Shown: positions 8,802-18,272, numbered from the stretch's first letter. The stretch is DNA of 39,521 nt from Bacteroidales bacterium (GCA_018401355.1 JAGYLD010000018.1:1-39521); one strand, 5' to 3'. Notes: generated from the letters alone by a model not told the origin. Numbers and translations: made by a program.

Positions 8802-9385
8802 TGGGGATGGTTTTGTATATATTCAACGATGACGGGCATCATTTGTTTTGACTTACTCCATTCAGGCTGCAGGAAGATGTAACAATCGTTATTTACCATT
8901 TTCGCGTGATCTTCAGCCCATTGAAAATCATTTTCCTGTTCGATAATGATCTTCAGTTCATCAGCTGAAGGATAAATACTATCCAAAGGAGGGCTGTTCT
9001 TTTTTGGTGATAAGCAAATCCAGTCAAAAAACCCTGAGAGCTCATGTGATCCGGAAGTTTCCAGAAAAATCAAAAATCCATTTTTTCTGAACTGCCTGCA
9101 AAAATATTCCAGGTTATACATCAATGGCTCGCCTCCGGTAACAACCACGGACCGGGCTTTATGTTTTAAAGCATTTTCAACAGTTTCGTCTACATTCACA
9201 GGCGGGAAAACGGAAGCATCCCATGACTCTTTGATATCACACCAATGGCAACCGACATCACAACCACCGATCCTGACGAAGTAAGCCGCCTTGCCGGTAT
9301 GAAAACCTTCACCCTGCAAGCTGTAAAACTCTTCCATGATTGGCAGGTACCTGCCAGATGTTACTGATGGATCTGTGGATTTCAA
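8756..9385 (-). CDS. queE: 7-carboxy-7-deazaguanine synthase (radical SAM)
   Basis: Makes 7-carboxy-7-deazaguanine from 6-carboxytetrahydropterin in queuosine biosynthesis. The 209-residue protein has the QueE signature FYSLQGEGFHTGKAAYFVRI followed by GGCDVGCHWCD, whose CxxxCxxC cysteines (42, 46, 49) bind the 4Fe-4S cluster, and the SAM-binding TGGEPLMY. The start is a TTG at 9385 that overlaps the stop of the upstream gene (TTGA). An internal ATG at 9337 would leave only three residues before the conserved FYSLQGEG, so the TTG is preferred. No other queuosine gene is in the window. Confidence 0.93.
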   Translation of the reverse strand: MKSTDPSVTSGRYLPIMEEFYSLQGEGFHTGKAAYFVRIGGCDVGCHWCDIKESWDASVFPPVNVDETVENALKHKARSVVVTGGEPLMYNLEYFCRQFRKNGFLIFLETSGSHELSGFFDWICLSPKKNSPPLDSIYPSADELKIIIEQENDFQWAEDHAKMVNNDCYIFLQPEWSKSKQMMPVIVEYIQNHPQWQISLQSHKYMRIP

Positions 9386-10665
9386 TTTTTGATCAGTTTT
9401 CCTGTCTTAAACACGGGACCATATTGGACCTTAACGACGTAAAATCCTTCCTGTAAATGACTTACATCAATTGTGGTCCTGCATTTATCCTCCATTTTAG
9501 TAAAAATACGGTACATGATATCACAAACTGAGCCCATCTGATTATAGATGGCTATCTCCGGCTCCAAACCCTCAATACCCGGTGTCTCAATGATGAGTTT
9601 ATCATTTACAGGATTGGGGTTGATCTTAATTTCACTTTTTGTTGGGATCAGATTTGCAATCGAAGTAGCTGATCCCACCCACTGACCATAATCAACTTCA
9701 TATACCGATTGGTCAAACAGATCGGTTTTTTCAGCCGAAATGAGCAGATCATCCCCACTTGTGATACTGACACCTTCTGTTTGCGCACCCAGTAAGGCCG
9801 GCATATTAATTAACCGTTTATTGCCTGAGAAAAAATTATGACCCTGATAATCCCAGAGCATCCAGAACATGGGAATAAAGAAATTATAACCTGTTAGAGT
9901 AACAAACCCTGTTTCTTCAAAATAATCTGCTCCGGTAACCAGACAGTTCACATTCAGACTGTCAAGGACCACGGCCTGATAAGTACCCGGTTCTTTAGGC
10001 AGCCTGTATAGCCTTGTGTACCTGTTTACCCAGTTCTTTGAAAACAGATAGATACTGTCTTCTACTACGATCATCGCTTCACAATCATAATTATGGTTGT
10101 TCTGATTTGGAGAAAAAACTGTTTGATCTTCAAATGAAAACCAGATTTCTTCTCCCAGGATGTTAACTGTATCAGAGAAACTCAAAAGTATATTCTCCTT
10201 ATTAATCACCAGGATGTTCATGTCATCTCGGGTTCCTGCATTGTTACCAAAATCTCCAATATAAATACATTGCTCATCCTGGGCAATATCCTCCCAGTCA
10301 ACATTTAGTGCATTATCGATCATAACCCATTTGATAATTTCACCTGTGGAAGTATCGACTTTGTATAATATCGGGTCACCACCGGAGTCGTTGTGCGACC
10401 ATAACCCATTATCCCAATAGATTAAACCTGATGTTTCATTGATTTGGCCTGGCAGATTAAACAACACAGGGGGATTATATGGTGTGGGCTCATATTCACA
10501 GGAACCATCATTAATGATTGCCACAGGGTTATAATTATTGGCCTGTGGATCAGTACATCCTGCAACCTGTGACTTTGAATCCTTCCCTAACAGGAACATC
10601 ATTAACAAAACAAGGATGAAAGCTCCAGGGTACAATAATTTTATATGGAAAGAATTATTAAACAT
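9382..10665 (-). CDS. Secreted protein with T9SS type A sorting domain
   Basis: A 427-residue exported protein of unknown activity. It starts with a signal segment ([18 protein letters not shown]), then one calcium-loop-like repeat of the [18 protein letters not shown] kind that is common in Bacteroidota surface proteins. A propeller-like region follows ([40 protein letters not shown]). The last ~80 residues form a type IX sorting domain ([16 protein letters not shown] ... FYVVKVQYG ... GKLIKN). It overlaps folD by 8 bases upstream and queE by 4 bases downstream, so it is co-transcribed with housekeeping genes. The nearby PorE-like gene fits its export route. Confidence 0.85.
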   Translation of the reverse strand: MFNNSFHIKLLYPGAFILVLLMMFLLGKDSKSQVAGCTDPQANNYNPVAIINDGSCEYEPTPYNPPVLFNLPGQINETSGLIYWDNGLWSHNDSGGDPILYKVDTSTGEIIKWVMIDNALNVDWEDIAQDEQCIYIGDFGNNAGTRDDMNILVINKENILLSFSDTVNILGEEIWFSFEDQTVFSPNQNNHNYDCEAMIVVEDSIYLFSKNWVNRYTRLYRLPKEPGTYQAVVLDSLNVNCLVTGADYFEETGFVTLTGYNFFIPMFWMLWDYQGHNFFSGNKRLINMPALLGAQTEGVSITSGDDLLISAEKTDLFDQSVYEVDYGQWVGSATSIANLIPTKSEIKINPNPVNDKLIIETPGIEGLEPEIAIYNQMGSVCDIMYRIFTKMEDKCRTTIDVSHLQEGFYVVKVQYGPVFKTGKLIKN

Positions 10666-11539
10666 AAATTTCCTTTTTCGCAGCTTTCAGGGTGTTCATC
10701 AGCAATGAAGCGATCGTCATTGGCCCGACACCTCCGGGAACCGGGGTGATGAAGGAGCACTTCTTTGACACTTCCTCAAACTTCACATCACCGATCAGTC
10801 TGAAGCCGGACTTGGTTTTTTCTGAAGGGATCCTGTGTATCCCAACATCGATCACAACGGCATCCTTTTTAACCATATCGGCTGTAACGAACTCGGGCTG
10901 GCCGATGGCAGCGATCAGTATATCAGCCTGTAAAGTGATATCCTTTATGTTTTGAGTGCGGCTATGACAAACGGTTACAGTACAATTTCCCGGATTCGAC
11001 TTCCTGGAGAAAAGAATGGAGACAGGTGTACCGACGATATTGCTCCTGCCCAGAACCACACAATGTTTGCCTTCTGTTTCAATGCCGGTTCGTTTTACCA
11101 ATTCAAGTATTCCCAATGGAGTAGCTGAGATAAAAGCAGATTTTCCCTGAACCATCCTGCCAATATTTACCGGATGGAAACCATCCACATCCTTGGAAGG
11201 CCTAATCCGTTCAATAATCATTTTCTCATCAATATGCTCAGGAAGAGGAAGTTGCACAATAAACCCATCAATATCATCATCATTATTCAGAAAATCAACG
11301 ATTTCCAGCAATTCCTTCTCAGAGGTATCTTTATCATGACGATAAACAGAAGACACTATTCCCACTTCCCTGCAGGCATTTTCCTTACTGTTGACATAAG
11401 TATGACTGGCCGGATTGTCACCCACAATGACCGCTGCCAGGTGTGGTGCATCCCGGCCGGCATCGATCATTGCCGCCACTTCTGCTTTGATCTCATTCCT
11501 GATGTCAGCAGCTATGGCTTTTCCATCGATAAGTTTCAT
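10658..11539 (-). CDS. folD: Bifunctional methylene-THF dehydrogenase / methenyl-THF cyclohydrolase
   Basis: Interconverts 5,10-methylene-, methenyl- and 10-formyl-tetrahydrofolate in one-carbon metabolism. The 293-residue protein has the family length and its key residues: [17 protein letters not shown] with catalytic Tyr48 and Lys52, [20 protein letters not shown], the Rossmann segment [14 protein letters not shown], and the C-terminal [18 protein letters not shown]. The start ATG at 11539 follows the ffh stop by 17 bases, so folD was probably part of an ffh-folD-T9SS-queE-OmpA run. Nothing in it looks damaged. Confidence 0.96.
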   Translation of the reverse strand: MKLIDGKAIAADIRNEIKAEVAAMIDAGRDAPHLAAVIVGDNPASHTYVNSKENACREVGIVSSVYRHDKDTSEKELLEIVDFLNNDDDIDGFIVQLPLPEHIDEKMIIERIRPSKDVDGFHPVNIGRMVQGKSAFISATPLGILELVKRTGIETEGKHCVVLGRSNIVGTPVSILFSRKSNPGNCTVTVCHSRTQNIKDITLQADILIAAIGQPEFVTADMVKKDAVVIDVGIHRIPSEKTKSGFRLIGDVKFEEVSKKCSFITPVPGGVGPMTIASLLMNTLKAAKKEIYV

Positions 11540-11556
11540 GTTATATTCTTCATATT

Positions 11557-12543
11557 TTATGGCTTGGGAACATTTTTCATATTTTGCATCATGCGCATCA
11601 TATTCCTGCCCTTAGATCCCGTCATCATGCGCATCATCTTGCTTGTTTCACCAAACTGTTTGATCAGCTTGTTTATTTCCTGGATATCCTGGCCGCTTCC
11701 CCTTGAAATTCGTTTCCTCCTGCTGCCGTCCAGTATCTTGGGATTAATTCTTTCTTCCGGGGTCATGGAGTATATGATGGCTTCAATGCCTTTGAATGCA
11801 TCATCATCAATATCAAGATTTTTTATGGCTTTTCCCATTCCCGGGATCATACCCATCAGGTCCTTAACATTCCCCATTTTTTTGATCTGCTTGATCTGGT
11901 TCAGGAAATCGTTGAAATCAAACTGATTTTTGGCAATTTTCTTTTGCAGCCGTTGGGCCTCTTTTTCATCAAATTGCTCCTGGGCCTTTTCAACCAGTGA
12001 AACAATGTCACCCATGCCGAGGATCCTGTCGGCCATACGTCCCGGGTAGAACATGTCGATGGCATCCATTTTCTCACCTATACCAACGAACTTAATGGGT
12101 TTGTTTACGATGGATTTAATAGAAAGGGCAGCACCACCGCGGGTATCTCCATCCAATTTGGTCAGGACAACGCCGTCGAAATTGAGCCTGTCGTTGAAAG
12201 CTTTGGCGGTATTGACCGCATCCTGTCCGGTCATGGAGTCCACCACAAACAAGGTTTCCTGGGGATTCAGGGTATCTTTTAATGATGAGATCTCGTTCAT
12301 CATCTGCTCATCAATGGCAAGACGGCCGGCGGTATCCACGATTACCACATTGTGACCTTTATCTTTGGCATGCTTGATGGCGTTTTTAGCAATTTTGACA
12401 GGTTCCTTGCTCCCCTCTTCTGTATATACTTCTACTGAACAAGTAAAATATAAAGAAAATAATAATGAAGCATTCTTAATCTCTTTAAAAGAATTTAGAA
12501 ATAATTTTACTAATGGCGGCGGGCCGGTAAACATCGCCGGCAA
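11557..12543 (-). pseudogene. ffh: ffh C-terminal fragment (GTPase G3-G5 and M domain)
   Basis: The genuine ffh part runs from 12435 to 11557. It holds VEVYTEEGSKEPVKIAKNAI, G3 VIVDTAGRL, G4 VLTKLDGDTRGGAALSI, the closing GIGEKMDAIDMF, and the methionine-rich M domain that binds signal peptides and 4.5S RNA ([20 protein letters not shown]). The residues encoded from 12543 to 12436 are not Ffh and come from an AT-rich replacement plus out-of-frame ffh sequence. The piece alone lacks the N domain and P-loop and has no proper start, so it cannot make a working signal recognition particle protein. Ffh is normally essential, so an assembly fault or a second copy elsewhere should be considered. Confidence 0.85.
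12436..12511. other. 76-base AT-rich segment replacing part of ffh
   Basis: Only 13 of these 76 bases are G or C, far below the flanking gene. On the ffh strand, sequence in one frame up to 12512 reads MMVAGDVYRPAAI and sequence from 12435 onward reads VEVYTEEG. An intact Ffh would have only about 11 residues between these, so the segment is both foreign in composition and about 40 bases too long. Read on the plus strand it gives EQVKYKENNNEAFLISLKEF, a protein-like string. It may be a captured scrap of AT-rich coding DNA or an assembly join. Confidence 0.6.
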
Positions 12544-12546
12544 CCA

Positions 12547-12945
12547 TCATGGGGCTTTTCCCCAATGTTTCTTTTTCAGGAAGTTGGCCAGCTTAGCGGA
12601 AAAAGTTGTTTTTCCGGAGCCCTGCAATCCTGAGATAAGGATAATGGCCGGATTGCCTTTCAGGTTAATGTCTGCTTTTTCCTCCCCCATCAGGGTTGCC
12701 ATCTCATCCCTTACGATCTTAATCATAAGCTGCCCGGGAGAAACCGCAGTCAGCACATCCTGTCCCAGTGCTTTTTCTTTTACCTGGTCGGTAAACTGCT
12801 TGGCGATCTTATAGCTTACGTCGGCATCTATCAATGCACGGCGAATTTCCTTCACGGATTCTGCTACATTGATCTCTGTAATATGACCACGCCCTTTTAA
12901 TATCTGAAACGATCGTTCCAGCTTTTCACTTAGTCCTTCAAACAT
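12547..12945 (-). pseudogene. ffh: ffh N-terminal fragment (N domain and P-loop)
   Basis: Begins MFEGLSEKLERSFQILKGRG, the normal Ffh start, and continues through the four-helix N domain to the G1 P-loop ISGLQGSGKTTFSAKLANFL. After KKKH the frame is lost: it reads WGKAP and stops, while the expected MMVAGDVYRPAAI continues in another frame at about 12550-12512. A two-base gain or one-base loss beside the inverted repeat TGGGG-CTTTT-CCCCA (12550-12564) explains this. Ffh is the SRP GTPase that guides nascent membrane proteins to FtsY. It is the first gene of the ffh-folD run. Confidence 0.85.
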
Positions 12946-12968
12946 AATATTTCATTCTTTTCAGGCTG

Positions 12969-12976
12969 CAAAATTA
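12969..12976 (-). promoter_or_regulatory. Candidate -7 box upstream of ffh
   Basis: TAATTTTG on the minus strand fits TAnnTTTG and lies 23 bases before the ffh ATG. No matching -33 TTTG is seen at the proper spacing, so confidence is limited. Confidence 0.4.
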
Positions 12977-13043
12977 ATAAATTATACAGAGCCATGTATT
13001 ATTGGATTATTCTATTCTTAACAAAATAATCATATCGTACATA

Positions 13044-13074
13044 TTGAACTCTTATGTAATTTATCGTATATTTA
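13044..13074 (+). promoter_or_regulatory. Candidate promoter of the tandem T9SS protein genes
   Basis: TTG (13044-13046), a 20-base spacer and TATATTTA (13067-13074) come close to TTTG-N19-TAnnTTTG, missing the final G. This would leave an unusually long leader of about 145 bases before the ATG at 13227. The leader is AT-rich and contains only a small hairpin (TGAC-AGGAT-GTCA near 13125). Confidence 0.35.
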
Positions 13075-13226
13075 CAATGACTTTGGATTATACGCCCATA
13101 AATCATCCTTAAAACGCATAATAATGACAGGATGTCAGCCAATTAACCACTTATCTATTCCATTTTACAATTACCCTTCATATCCAATATCGAGTAAAAT
13201 TATTTTTATTAAATAATAATTATATC

Positions 13227-15638
13227 ATGAAAAAAACAATTACCAGGTTTACATTGATGCTGACAAGCATTTGTCTGATATTATTTTCATATGCACAGGA
13301 TGCGCAAACCAATATCCTGGCAGGACAACAAGTTAACGAAGCTGTTAAGCAGACAAAACAGCTAAATCAGAATTCATTTGTCCAGGGAATCCCGTCCCGT
13401 CACAATTCAAACACAAACAGAGTGCTTACTGAAATCAATTTTGATGATATGTTTGGTGCACCTACTGGATTTTCCGCTGTTCTTCCGCTTCATAATGAAT
13501 ATACAGGATATGGGATAACATTTTGGGGACCGACTGCAGATGATGGGGGAGCAATACTTGATGAAGGTTCCTCTTTTGGAGTAACAGGGTATTCCCCACC
13601 AAACTTCCTGGCGTTCAATACAGGAGCAACCTTAGCCAATGGAGGAACACCACAAGGACCAGAGGACATTTATTTTGATCCTCCCGTTTCATATGTGGAA
13701 ATACTTGCTGGTTCATCTGCAGCCGGCACTATTGATATGTTCGCTTACGATGAAATGGATAACCTGCTGGATTTTGATCAATTAACAGGGTCTGATAATT
13801 TACAACTGATGTCTGTGTCCGGAGAAAGGATTGCAAAAGTAAACATCCAGTTCAGTGGAAACATCTTGGTTCTGGACAATCTTATTTTCGACACCTATCT
13901 TCCACCCGATAACCTTGAGATGCAATATTTACCGGGATCTCAAATGGCGAATTTTGAATGGAAATATGCCACCATCAACGGAATTAATGATGAATTTATG
14001 AATGATGCCTCCAATTGGATCCCTGTAACCGGTGACTGGTATATTGATCCGGGAACGTATGTTGCCGAAAATATAGATTTTCAGGTAGCAACTTCATTCT
14101 ATAATTATAACTTCTCCGGTTTTGACCTGGAAGTCAAAATGAAAAAAAGTCAGGGAAGTGGTTGCAATGTTGGAATATATTTCCATGGAGACCCATCCAA
14201 AATTAATGATACCGGTAATTGGATGAATGGATATCATTTAATTGTATGCAATAATGGTACTTATAATATTGTCCTTTATGAAAATGGAAGTTATTTTTTG
14301 ATTCAGGATATAACTTTCAGTGCAAACCTGAATACAGGAGCCGACACATATAACACCATCAGAATCATCCGTGACAATGGATACATTGAAGTGTTCTTCA
14401 ATGGTTTTCCGGAGGGCACCTGGTATGACGACACCTATAATTCAGGAAAAATCGGATTAAAGCTTTTTGATGGTAGTCCGGGAGCCGGAAAAGGATACTT
14501 CGATTATGTAAAGATCAATCCTTTAACTGACGGATTTACATTCCAGCCGGTGAACCAGGCAAAATACCGGAAAGCTTATACTGAAAACGATGATTGTGCC
14601 AATTGCAGTTCATGCACTTCGGAAGATTACACACTTGAGCTGGCCCCATACCCTCCTGAAAATCAATTTACATTTTTCGGCAACAGAGCTTTCCAGGGTT
14701 TTAATTTTTATATGAACGGCAATTTAATTGACCAAACCGGTGTTCCAAGCCATTCGTTAAACCTGACAGACTTCATGTTATATAACTTTTACGTTACGGC
14801 ACAGTATGATGAAGGTGAATCAAATACCACAAACAATGAACTGCTATGGATTATCGACAATCCATTATACAGCCAGATCCCTTACAATCCTTCTGAAGCA
14901 TGGGTTGCACATATCAGTGATGCTAACATTTTGGTACCCATGACAGTATATGATAACTTCACCAGCTCTGAAAGCATCTATGGACTTGAATTTTTGGGAC
15001 TAAATCTTGAATTCAACGGGTCATCGTATCAAACATGTAACAATGAAGATCCAATGGATTTTCTCATTAAGCTCTATGAAGATGATGGAGGCTCACCGGG
15101 AGCAGAGATAGCTTCTTTTTCACCTACGATAGAAAGAATTGAAACCAATGTAATATTTACCTTCAATAACGGAGATGCGCCGCTCTTCCACTACAGGTAC
15201 TATTTCCCAAGTCCGGTGGAACTAAATGAAGGATGGGTGTCGGTCCAGGGCACTTCCGAATCCACTCCTGATTGCCTGTTTTTATGGATGAGTTCCCCTG
15301 AAGGTGACGGTTTGGCTTACCAATCGGATGGATCTGTGATGATCCCTATTGACGACGCATCATTTGCCATTTTAGGCGAATCTTCCGTTGGGATCATAGA
15401 AGTTCCTGAAGATAATATCCGGATCTATCCTAATCCCGTCGCAAACCGTCTCTATATTGAATCTGAAATGGAGATACTGGAGGTTGCCATTTATAACCAT
15501 TTTGGTCAGGAAGTCTATCGTGAAAAATACCGGAGCAACAATATGGAAATAAATACATCTGCATTCGCTGCCGGTTTATACATGTTGAGCCTCTCTACCA
15601 GCGAAGGTAGCATTACAAAGAAGATAATTATTTATTAA
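13227..15638 (+). CDS. Large T9SS-exported protein, tandem paralogue A
   Basis: An 803-residue secreted protein of unknown function. It has a signal peptide (residues 1-23, ending near SYAQ). A beta-rich domain follows (~66-235, INFDDMFG..GFSAV, YGITFWGPT, PQGPEDIYFDPP, VLDNLIFDTYLPP), like modules often found in secreted adhesin-like proteins. Next is a concanavalin-like jelly-roll domain (~265-435, FEVKMKK-type strand, VGIYFHGD, GKIGLKLFDG). A short cysteine cluster, CANCSSC (~456), comes before a further beta region. The end is a type A sorting domain (~725-803, IRIYPNPVANRLYIES ... SITKKIIIY). It starts with ATG at 13227. The next gene, 40 bases downstream, is a close paralogue. No catalytic motif was recognised; glycan binding is only suggested by the jelly-roll fold. 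Confidence 0.85.
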   Translation: MKKTITRFTLMLTSICLILFSYAQDAQTNILAGQQVNEAVKQTKQLNQNSFVQGIPSRHNSNTNRVLTEINFDDMFGAPTGFSAVLPLHNEYTGYGITFWGPTADDGGAILDEGSSFGVTGYSPPNFLAFNTGATLANGGTPQGPEDIYFDPPVSYVEILAGSSAAGTIDMFAYDEMDNLLDFDQLTGSDNLQLMSVSGERIAKVNIQFSGNILVLDNLIFDTYLPPDNLEMQYLPGSQMANFEWKYATINGINDEFMNDASNWIPVTGDWYIDPGTYVAENIDFQVATSFYNYNFSGFDLEVKMKKSQGSGCNVGIYFHGDPSKINDTGNWMNGYHLIVCNNGTYNIVLYENGSYFLIQDITFSANLNTGADTYNTIRIIRDNGYIEVFFNGFPEGTWYDDTYNSGKIGLKLFDGSPGAGKGYFDYVKINPLTDGFTFQPVNQAKYRKAYTENDDCANCSSCTSEDYTLELAPYPPENQFTFFGNRAFQGFNFYMNGNLIDQTGVPSHSLNLTDFMLYNFYVTAQYDEGESNTTNNELLWIIDNPLYSQIPYNPSEAWVAHISDANILVPMTVYDNFTSSESIYGLEFLGLNLEFNGSSYQTCNNEDPMDFLIKLYEDDGGSPGAEIASFSPTIERIETNVIFTFNNGDAPLFHYRYYFPSPVELNEGWVSVQGTSESTPDCLFLWMSSPEGDGLAYQSDGSVMIPIDDASFAILGESSVGIIEVPEDNIRIYPNPVANRLYIESEMEILEVAIYNHFGQEVYREKYRSNNMEINTSAFAAGLYMLSLSTSEGSITKKIIIY

Positions 15639-15678
15639 TATCGAATAGCATAATATTTATTAACTAATACCTTTTGTC

Positions 15679-18087
15679 ATGAAAAAAACAATTACAAGGC
15701 TCACAATCCTATTTCTGGGGTTATTTCTTTTAAATATTTCCGGTGCACAGGAAGCCGGGGAATACTATCAGGCAGGAATACTTGTGCAAGAAGCTGTTAA
15801 ACCGGCAAACGAGGCCAGTCAAAACTCTTTTGTCCAGGGGATCCCTTCCAGGAATCAATCTTTTACCAACAGGGTTTTTACAGAAATCAATTTTGATGAT
15901 ATGTTTGGTGTACCTACTGGATTTTCTGCTGTTTATCCTCTTAATTACGAATATTCAGGCTATGGGATTACATTCTGGGGACCGACTCCAGATGATGGCG
16001 GGGCGGTACTCGATGAGGGTTCTAATTTTGGAGTCACAGGATATTCCGCACCGAACTTCCTGGCATTCAATACAGGATCAACCTTAGCCAATGGAGGAAC
16101 ACCGCAAGGACCAGAGGACATTTATTTTGATCCTCCGGTAGCTTATGTTGAAATTCTGGCCGGCTCAGCAAACGCAGGTACCATTGAAATGTTTGCTTAC
16201 GATGAATTGGATAACTTACTGGACTTTGATCAACTAACGGGGGCTAGTAATCTGCAACTGATATCTGTTGCCGGAGAAAGGATTGCCAAAGTTACCATTC
16301 AATTCAGTGGAAATGTGTTGGTTCTGGACAATCTGGTCTTCAACACCTATCTCCCACCCGATGATCTTGAAATGGATTATTTCCCGGGATCCCAGATGGC
16401 TGAATTTGAATGGAAATACGCAACCATGAACGGCATTGATGAGGAATTCATCTATGATGCAAACAACTGGATACCGGTAACCGGTGACTGGTATATTGAC
16501 CCGGGTGAATATGTGGCTGAAAATATTGATTATCAAACAGCTTCATCCTTTTATAATTACAATTTCTCAGGATTTGACATGGAAGTCAAAATGAAAAAGA
16601 ACACAGGCAATGAATGTAACGTTGGAATTTATTTTCATGGAGATCCGTCAAATATTAATAATAATGGTGGTTGGATGAATGGTTATCACCTGATCATTTG
16701 TTCAGATGGTCGCTATAATATTGTACTTTTTGAGAACGGAAGTCCTACGTTTATTCAAAACATAACTATAAGTCCAAATCTGAATACGGGATTAAATAAT
16801 TATAACACCGTAAGAATTGCACGTGAAAACGGCTATATTGAAGTCTATTTCAATGGGATTTATGAAAATACCTGGTATGACGACACCTATAATTCGGGAA
16901 AAATCGGACTAAAACTTTACGACCCTTCAGCAGGTGGGGGTCTGGGATTTTTCGATTTTGTTAAAATCAGTCCGGTCACAGACGGTTTTGCATTCCAACC
17001 GGTAAACCAACCAGAATACAGGAAGTATTTTGCTGAAACCGGAGAATGTGCAAACTGCAGTACATGTAATGATGAAAATTACACCCTTAAGCTTGCGCCA
17101 AATCCTCCTGAAAGCCAATTTACATTTCATAATGACAGGGTCTTCCAGGATTTTAACTTCTATATGAATGGCAATGTCATTGATCAACCCAATGTTCCAA
17201 ATCATTCATTGAACCTGACAGATTTCATGTTATACAATTTTTATGTATCGGCACAATACGATGAAGGAGAATCCAACCCCACCAACAATGAAATGCTTTG
17301 GTTAATAGATAATCCTCTGTACAGCCAGTTTCCTGCCAATCCGAGTGAATATTGGAACGCATATACCAGTGATGCCAATGCTACAGAGGCTTATCTTGTT
17401 TATGACAATTTTACCTCCACAAACGTAATACGGGGAATCGAGTTTCTTGGAATAAACCTTGAAAACGATGGTACATGGCATGTATGTGATGGCGAGGATC
17501 CAATGGATTTCATTATTAAATTCTACCAGGATGATGCAGGTATGCCGGGATCAGAAGTAGCATCATATAATGCAACACTGGAGAGGATTGAAACCAACAT
17601 TTATTATGGCCTTGGTTCCATGCAAATACCTCTTTATCATTACAGGTATTATTTCCCAACCCCTGTTGATCTTAGTGAAGGTTGGGTTTCAGTTCAGGGA
17701 AATTCTCTATCCTCACCAGATTGCTGGTATCTCTGGCTATCCTCACCTGAAGGAGACGGCCTGGCTTATCAATGGGATGGTTTTGATATGAACCCGATTG
17801 ATGACATTTCTTTTGCTATATTGGGAGAATCTTCCGTAAGCATTGAGGAAGTCATGCAAAACAGCATTAATATCTATCCCAATCCTGCAACCGATCACCT
17901 GTATATCGAATCCGAACTGAATACTGCAGAGGTGACCATATACAATCATTTCGGACAGGAAGTTTATCGTATAGAACATCCTGGGAACATATTGGAAATC
18001 AACACTTCAACATTTGCAAATGGTGTTTACCTTGTTCGCCTTTCAACCGATAAAGGAAGCGTTACAAGAAAAGTAATAGTCCAATAA
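15679..18087 (+). CDS. Large T9SS-exported protein, tandem paralogue B
   Basis: An 802-residue protein that aligns end to end with its upstream neighbour. By eye the ~170-residue N-terminal domain is about 85% identical, while the middle and C-terminal parts differ more. It has the same parts: signal peptide ending near SGAQ, INFDDMFGVPTGFSAV domain, jelly-roll domain with VGIYFHGD and GKIGLKLYDP, cysteine cluster CANCSTC, beta domain with RYYFPTPVDLSEGWVSVQGN, and type A sorting domain (INIYPNPATDHLYIES ... SVTRKVIVQ). A recent tandem duplication is likely. Both open frames are intact, so both are probably expressed as one transcript, perhaps ended by the inverted repeat that follows. Confidence 0.85.
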   Translation: MKKTITRLTILFLGLFLLNISGAQEAGEYYQAGILVQEAVKPANEASQNSFVQGIPSRNQSFTNRVFTEINFDDMFGVPTGFSAVYPLNYEYSGYGITFWGPTPDDGGAVLDEGSNFGVTGYSAPNFLAFNTGSTLANGGTPQGPEDIYFDPPVAYVEILAGSANAGTIEMFAYDELDNLLDFDQLTGASNLQLISVAGERIAKVTIQFSGNVLVLDNLVFNTYLPPDDLEMDYFPGSQMAEFEWKYATMNGIDEEFIYDANNWIPVTGDWYIDPGEYVAENIDYQTASSFYNYNFSGFDMEVKMKKNTGNECNVGIYFHGDPSNINNNGGWMNGYHLIICSDGRYNIVLFENGSPTFIQNITISPNLNTGLNNYNTVRIARENGYIEVYFNGIYENTWYDDTYNSGKIGLKLYDPSAGGGLGFFDFVKISPVTDGFAFQPVNQPEYRKYFAETGECANCSTCNDENYTLKLAPNPPESQFTFHNDRVFQDFNFYMNGNVIDQPNVPNHSLNLTDFMLYNFYVSAQYDEGESNPTNNEMLWLIDNPLYSQFPANPSEYWNAYTSDANATEAYLVYDNFTSTNVIRGIEFLGINLENDGTWHVCDGEDPMDFIIKFYQDDAGMPGSEVASYNATLERIETNIYYGLGSMQIPLYHYRYYFPTPVDLSEGWVSVQGNSLSSPDCWYLWLSSPEGDGLAYQWDGFDMNPIDDISFAILGESSVSIEEVMQNSINIYPNPATDHLYIESELNTAEVTIYNHFGQEVYRIEHPGNILEINTSTFANGVYLVRLSTDKGSVTRKVIVQ

Positions 18088-18095
18088 AACCCAAT

Positions 18096-18163
18096 AATCT
18101 GTGTTAATTTGTGTAATCTGTGGTGAAAAAAATCACCACGGATTACACAGATTTGCACAGATT
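18096..18163 (+). repeat. 31-base imperfect inverted repeat with A6 loop (REP/MITE-like, possible terminator)
   Basis: Two 31-base arms (18096-18126 and 18133-18163) pair with only four mismatches across a loop of six A. The arms are built from variants of AATCTGTG and GTGTAATCTGTGG. It starts 9 bases after the second T9SS gene and runs into a T-rich stretch, so it could end that transcript. Sequences of the ATCTGTGTAATCTGTGG type recur in intergenic regions of many Bacteroidota and other environmental bacteria as dispersed palindromes. Whether this copy belongs to that family needs a genome search. Confidence 0.75.
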
Positions 18164-18221
18164 TTTCTCCCTTCTCCCTTCTCCCCTCTCCCTTCTCCTT
18201 TCTCCCTTCTTTCCCCCTCCC
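18162..18221. repeat. 60-base pure pyrimidine tract, G-quadruplex motif on minus strand
   Basis: All 60 bases on the plus strand are C or T, mostly a degenerate CTTCTCC-type heptamer repeat. On the minus strand, 18192-18169 has four runs of at least three G with loops of three or four bases, which is a canonical G-quadruplex motif. Mirror-like purine/pyrimidine tracts can also form triplex DNA. No gene lies in it. Confidence 0.8.
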
Positions 18222-18272
18222 ACGCAACCAATACATATCCAAAAATGGCATTCTGCAATTTAATTAAAACCG

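Noticed and set aside
11174-11926. 250-codon plus-strand ORF opposite folD and ffh
   Set aside because: Antisense to two recognised genes; its hydrophobic translation is a by-product of their codon use.
12365-12814. 149-codon plus-strand ORF across the ffh break
   Set aside because: Most of it is the antisense shadow of ffh; only the 76-base insert reads like protein, so it is not called as a gene.
18096-18221. CRISPR array
   Set aside because: Repeats are a single palindrome and a simple pyrimidine tract, with no regular repeat-spacer pattern and no cas genes.
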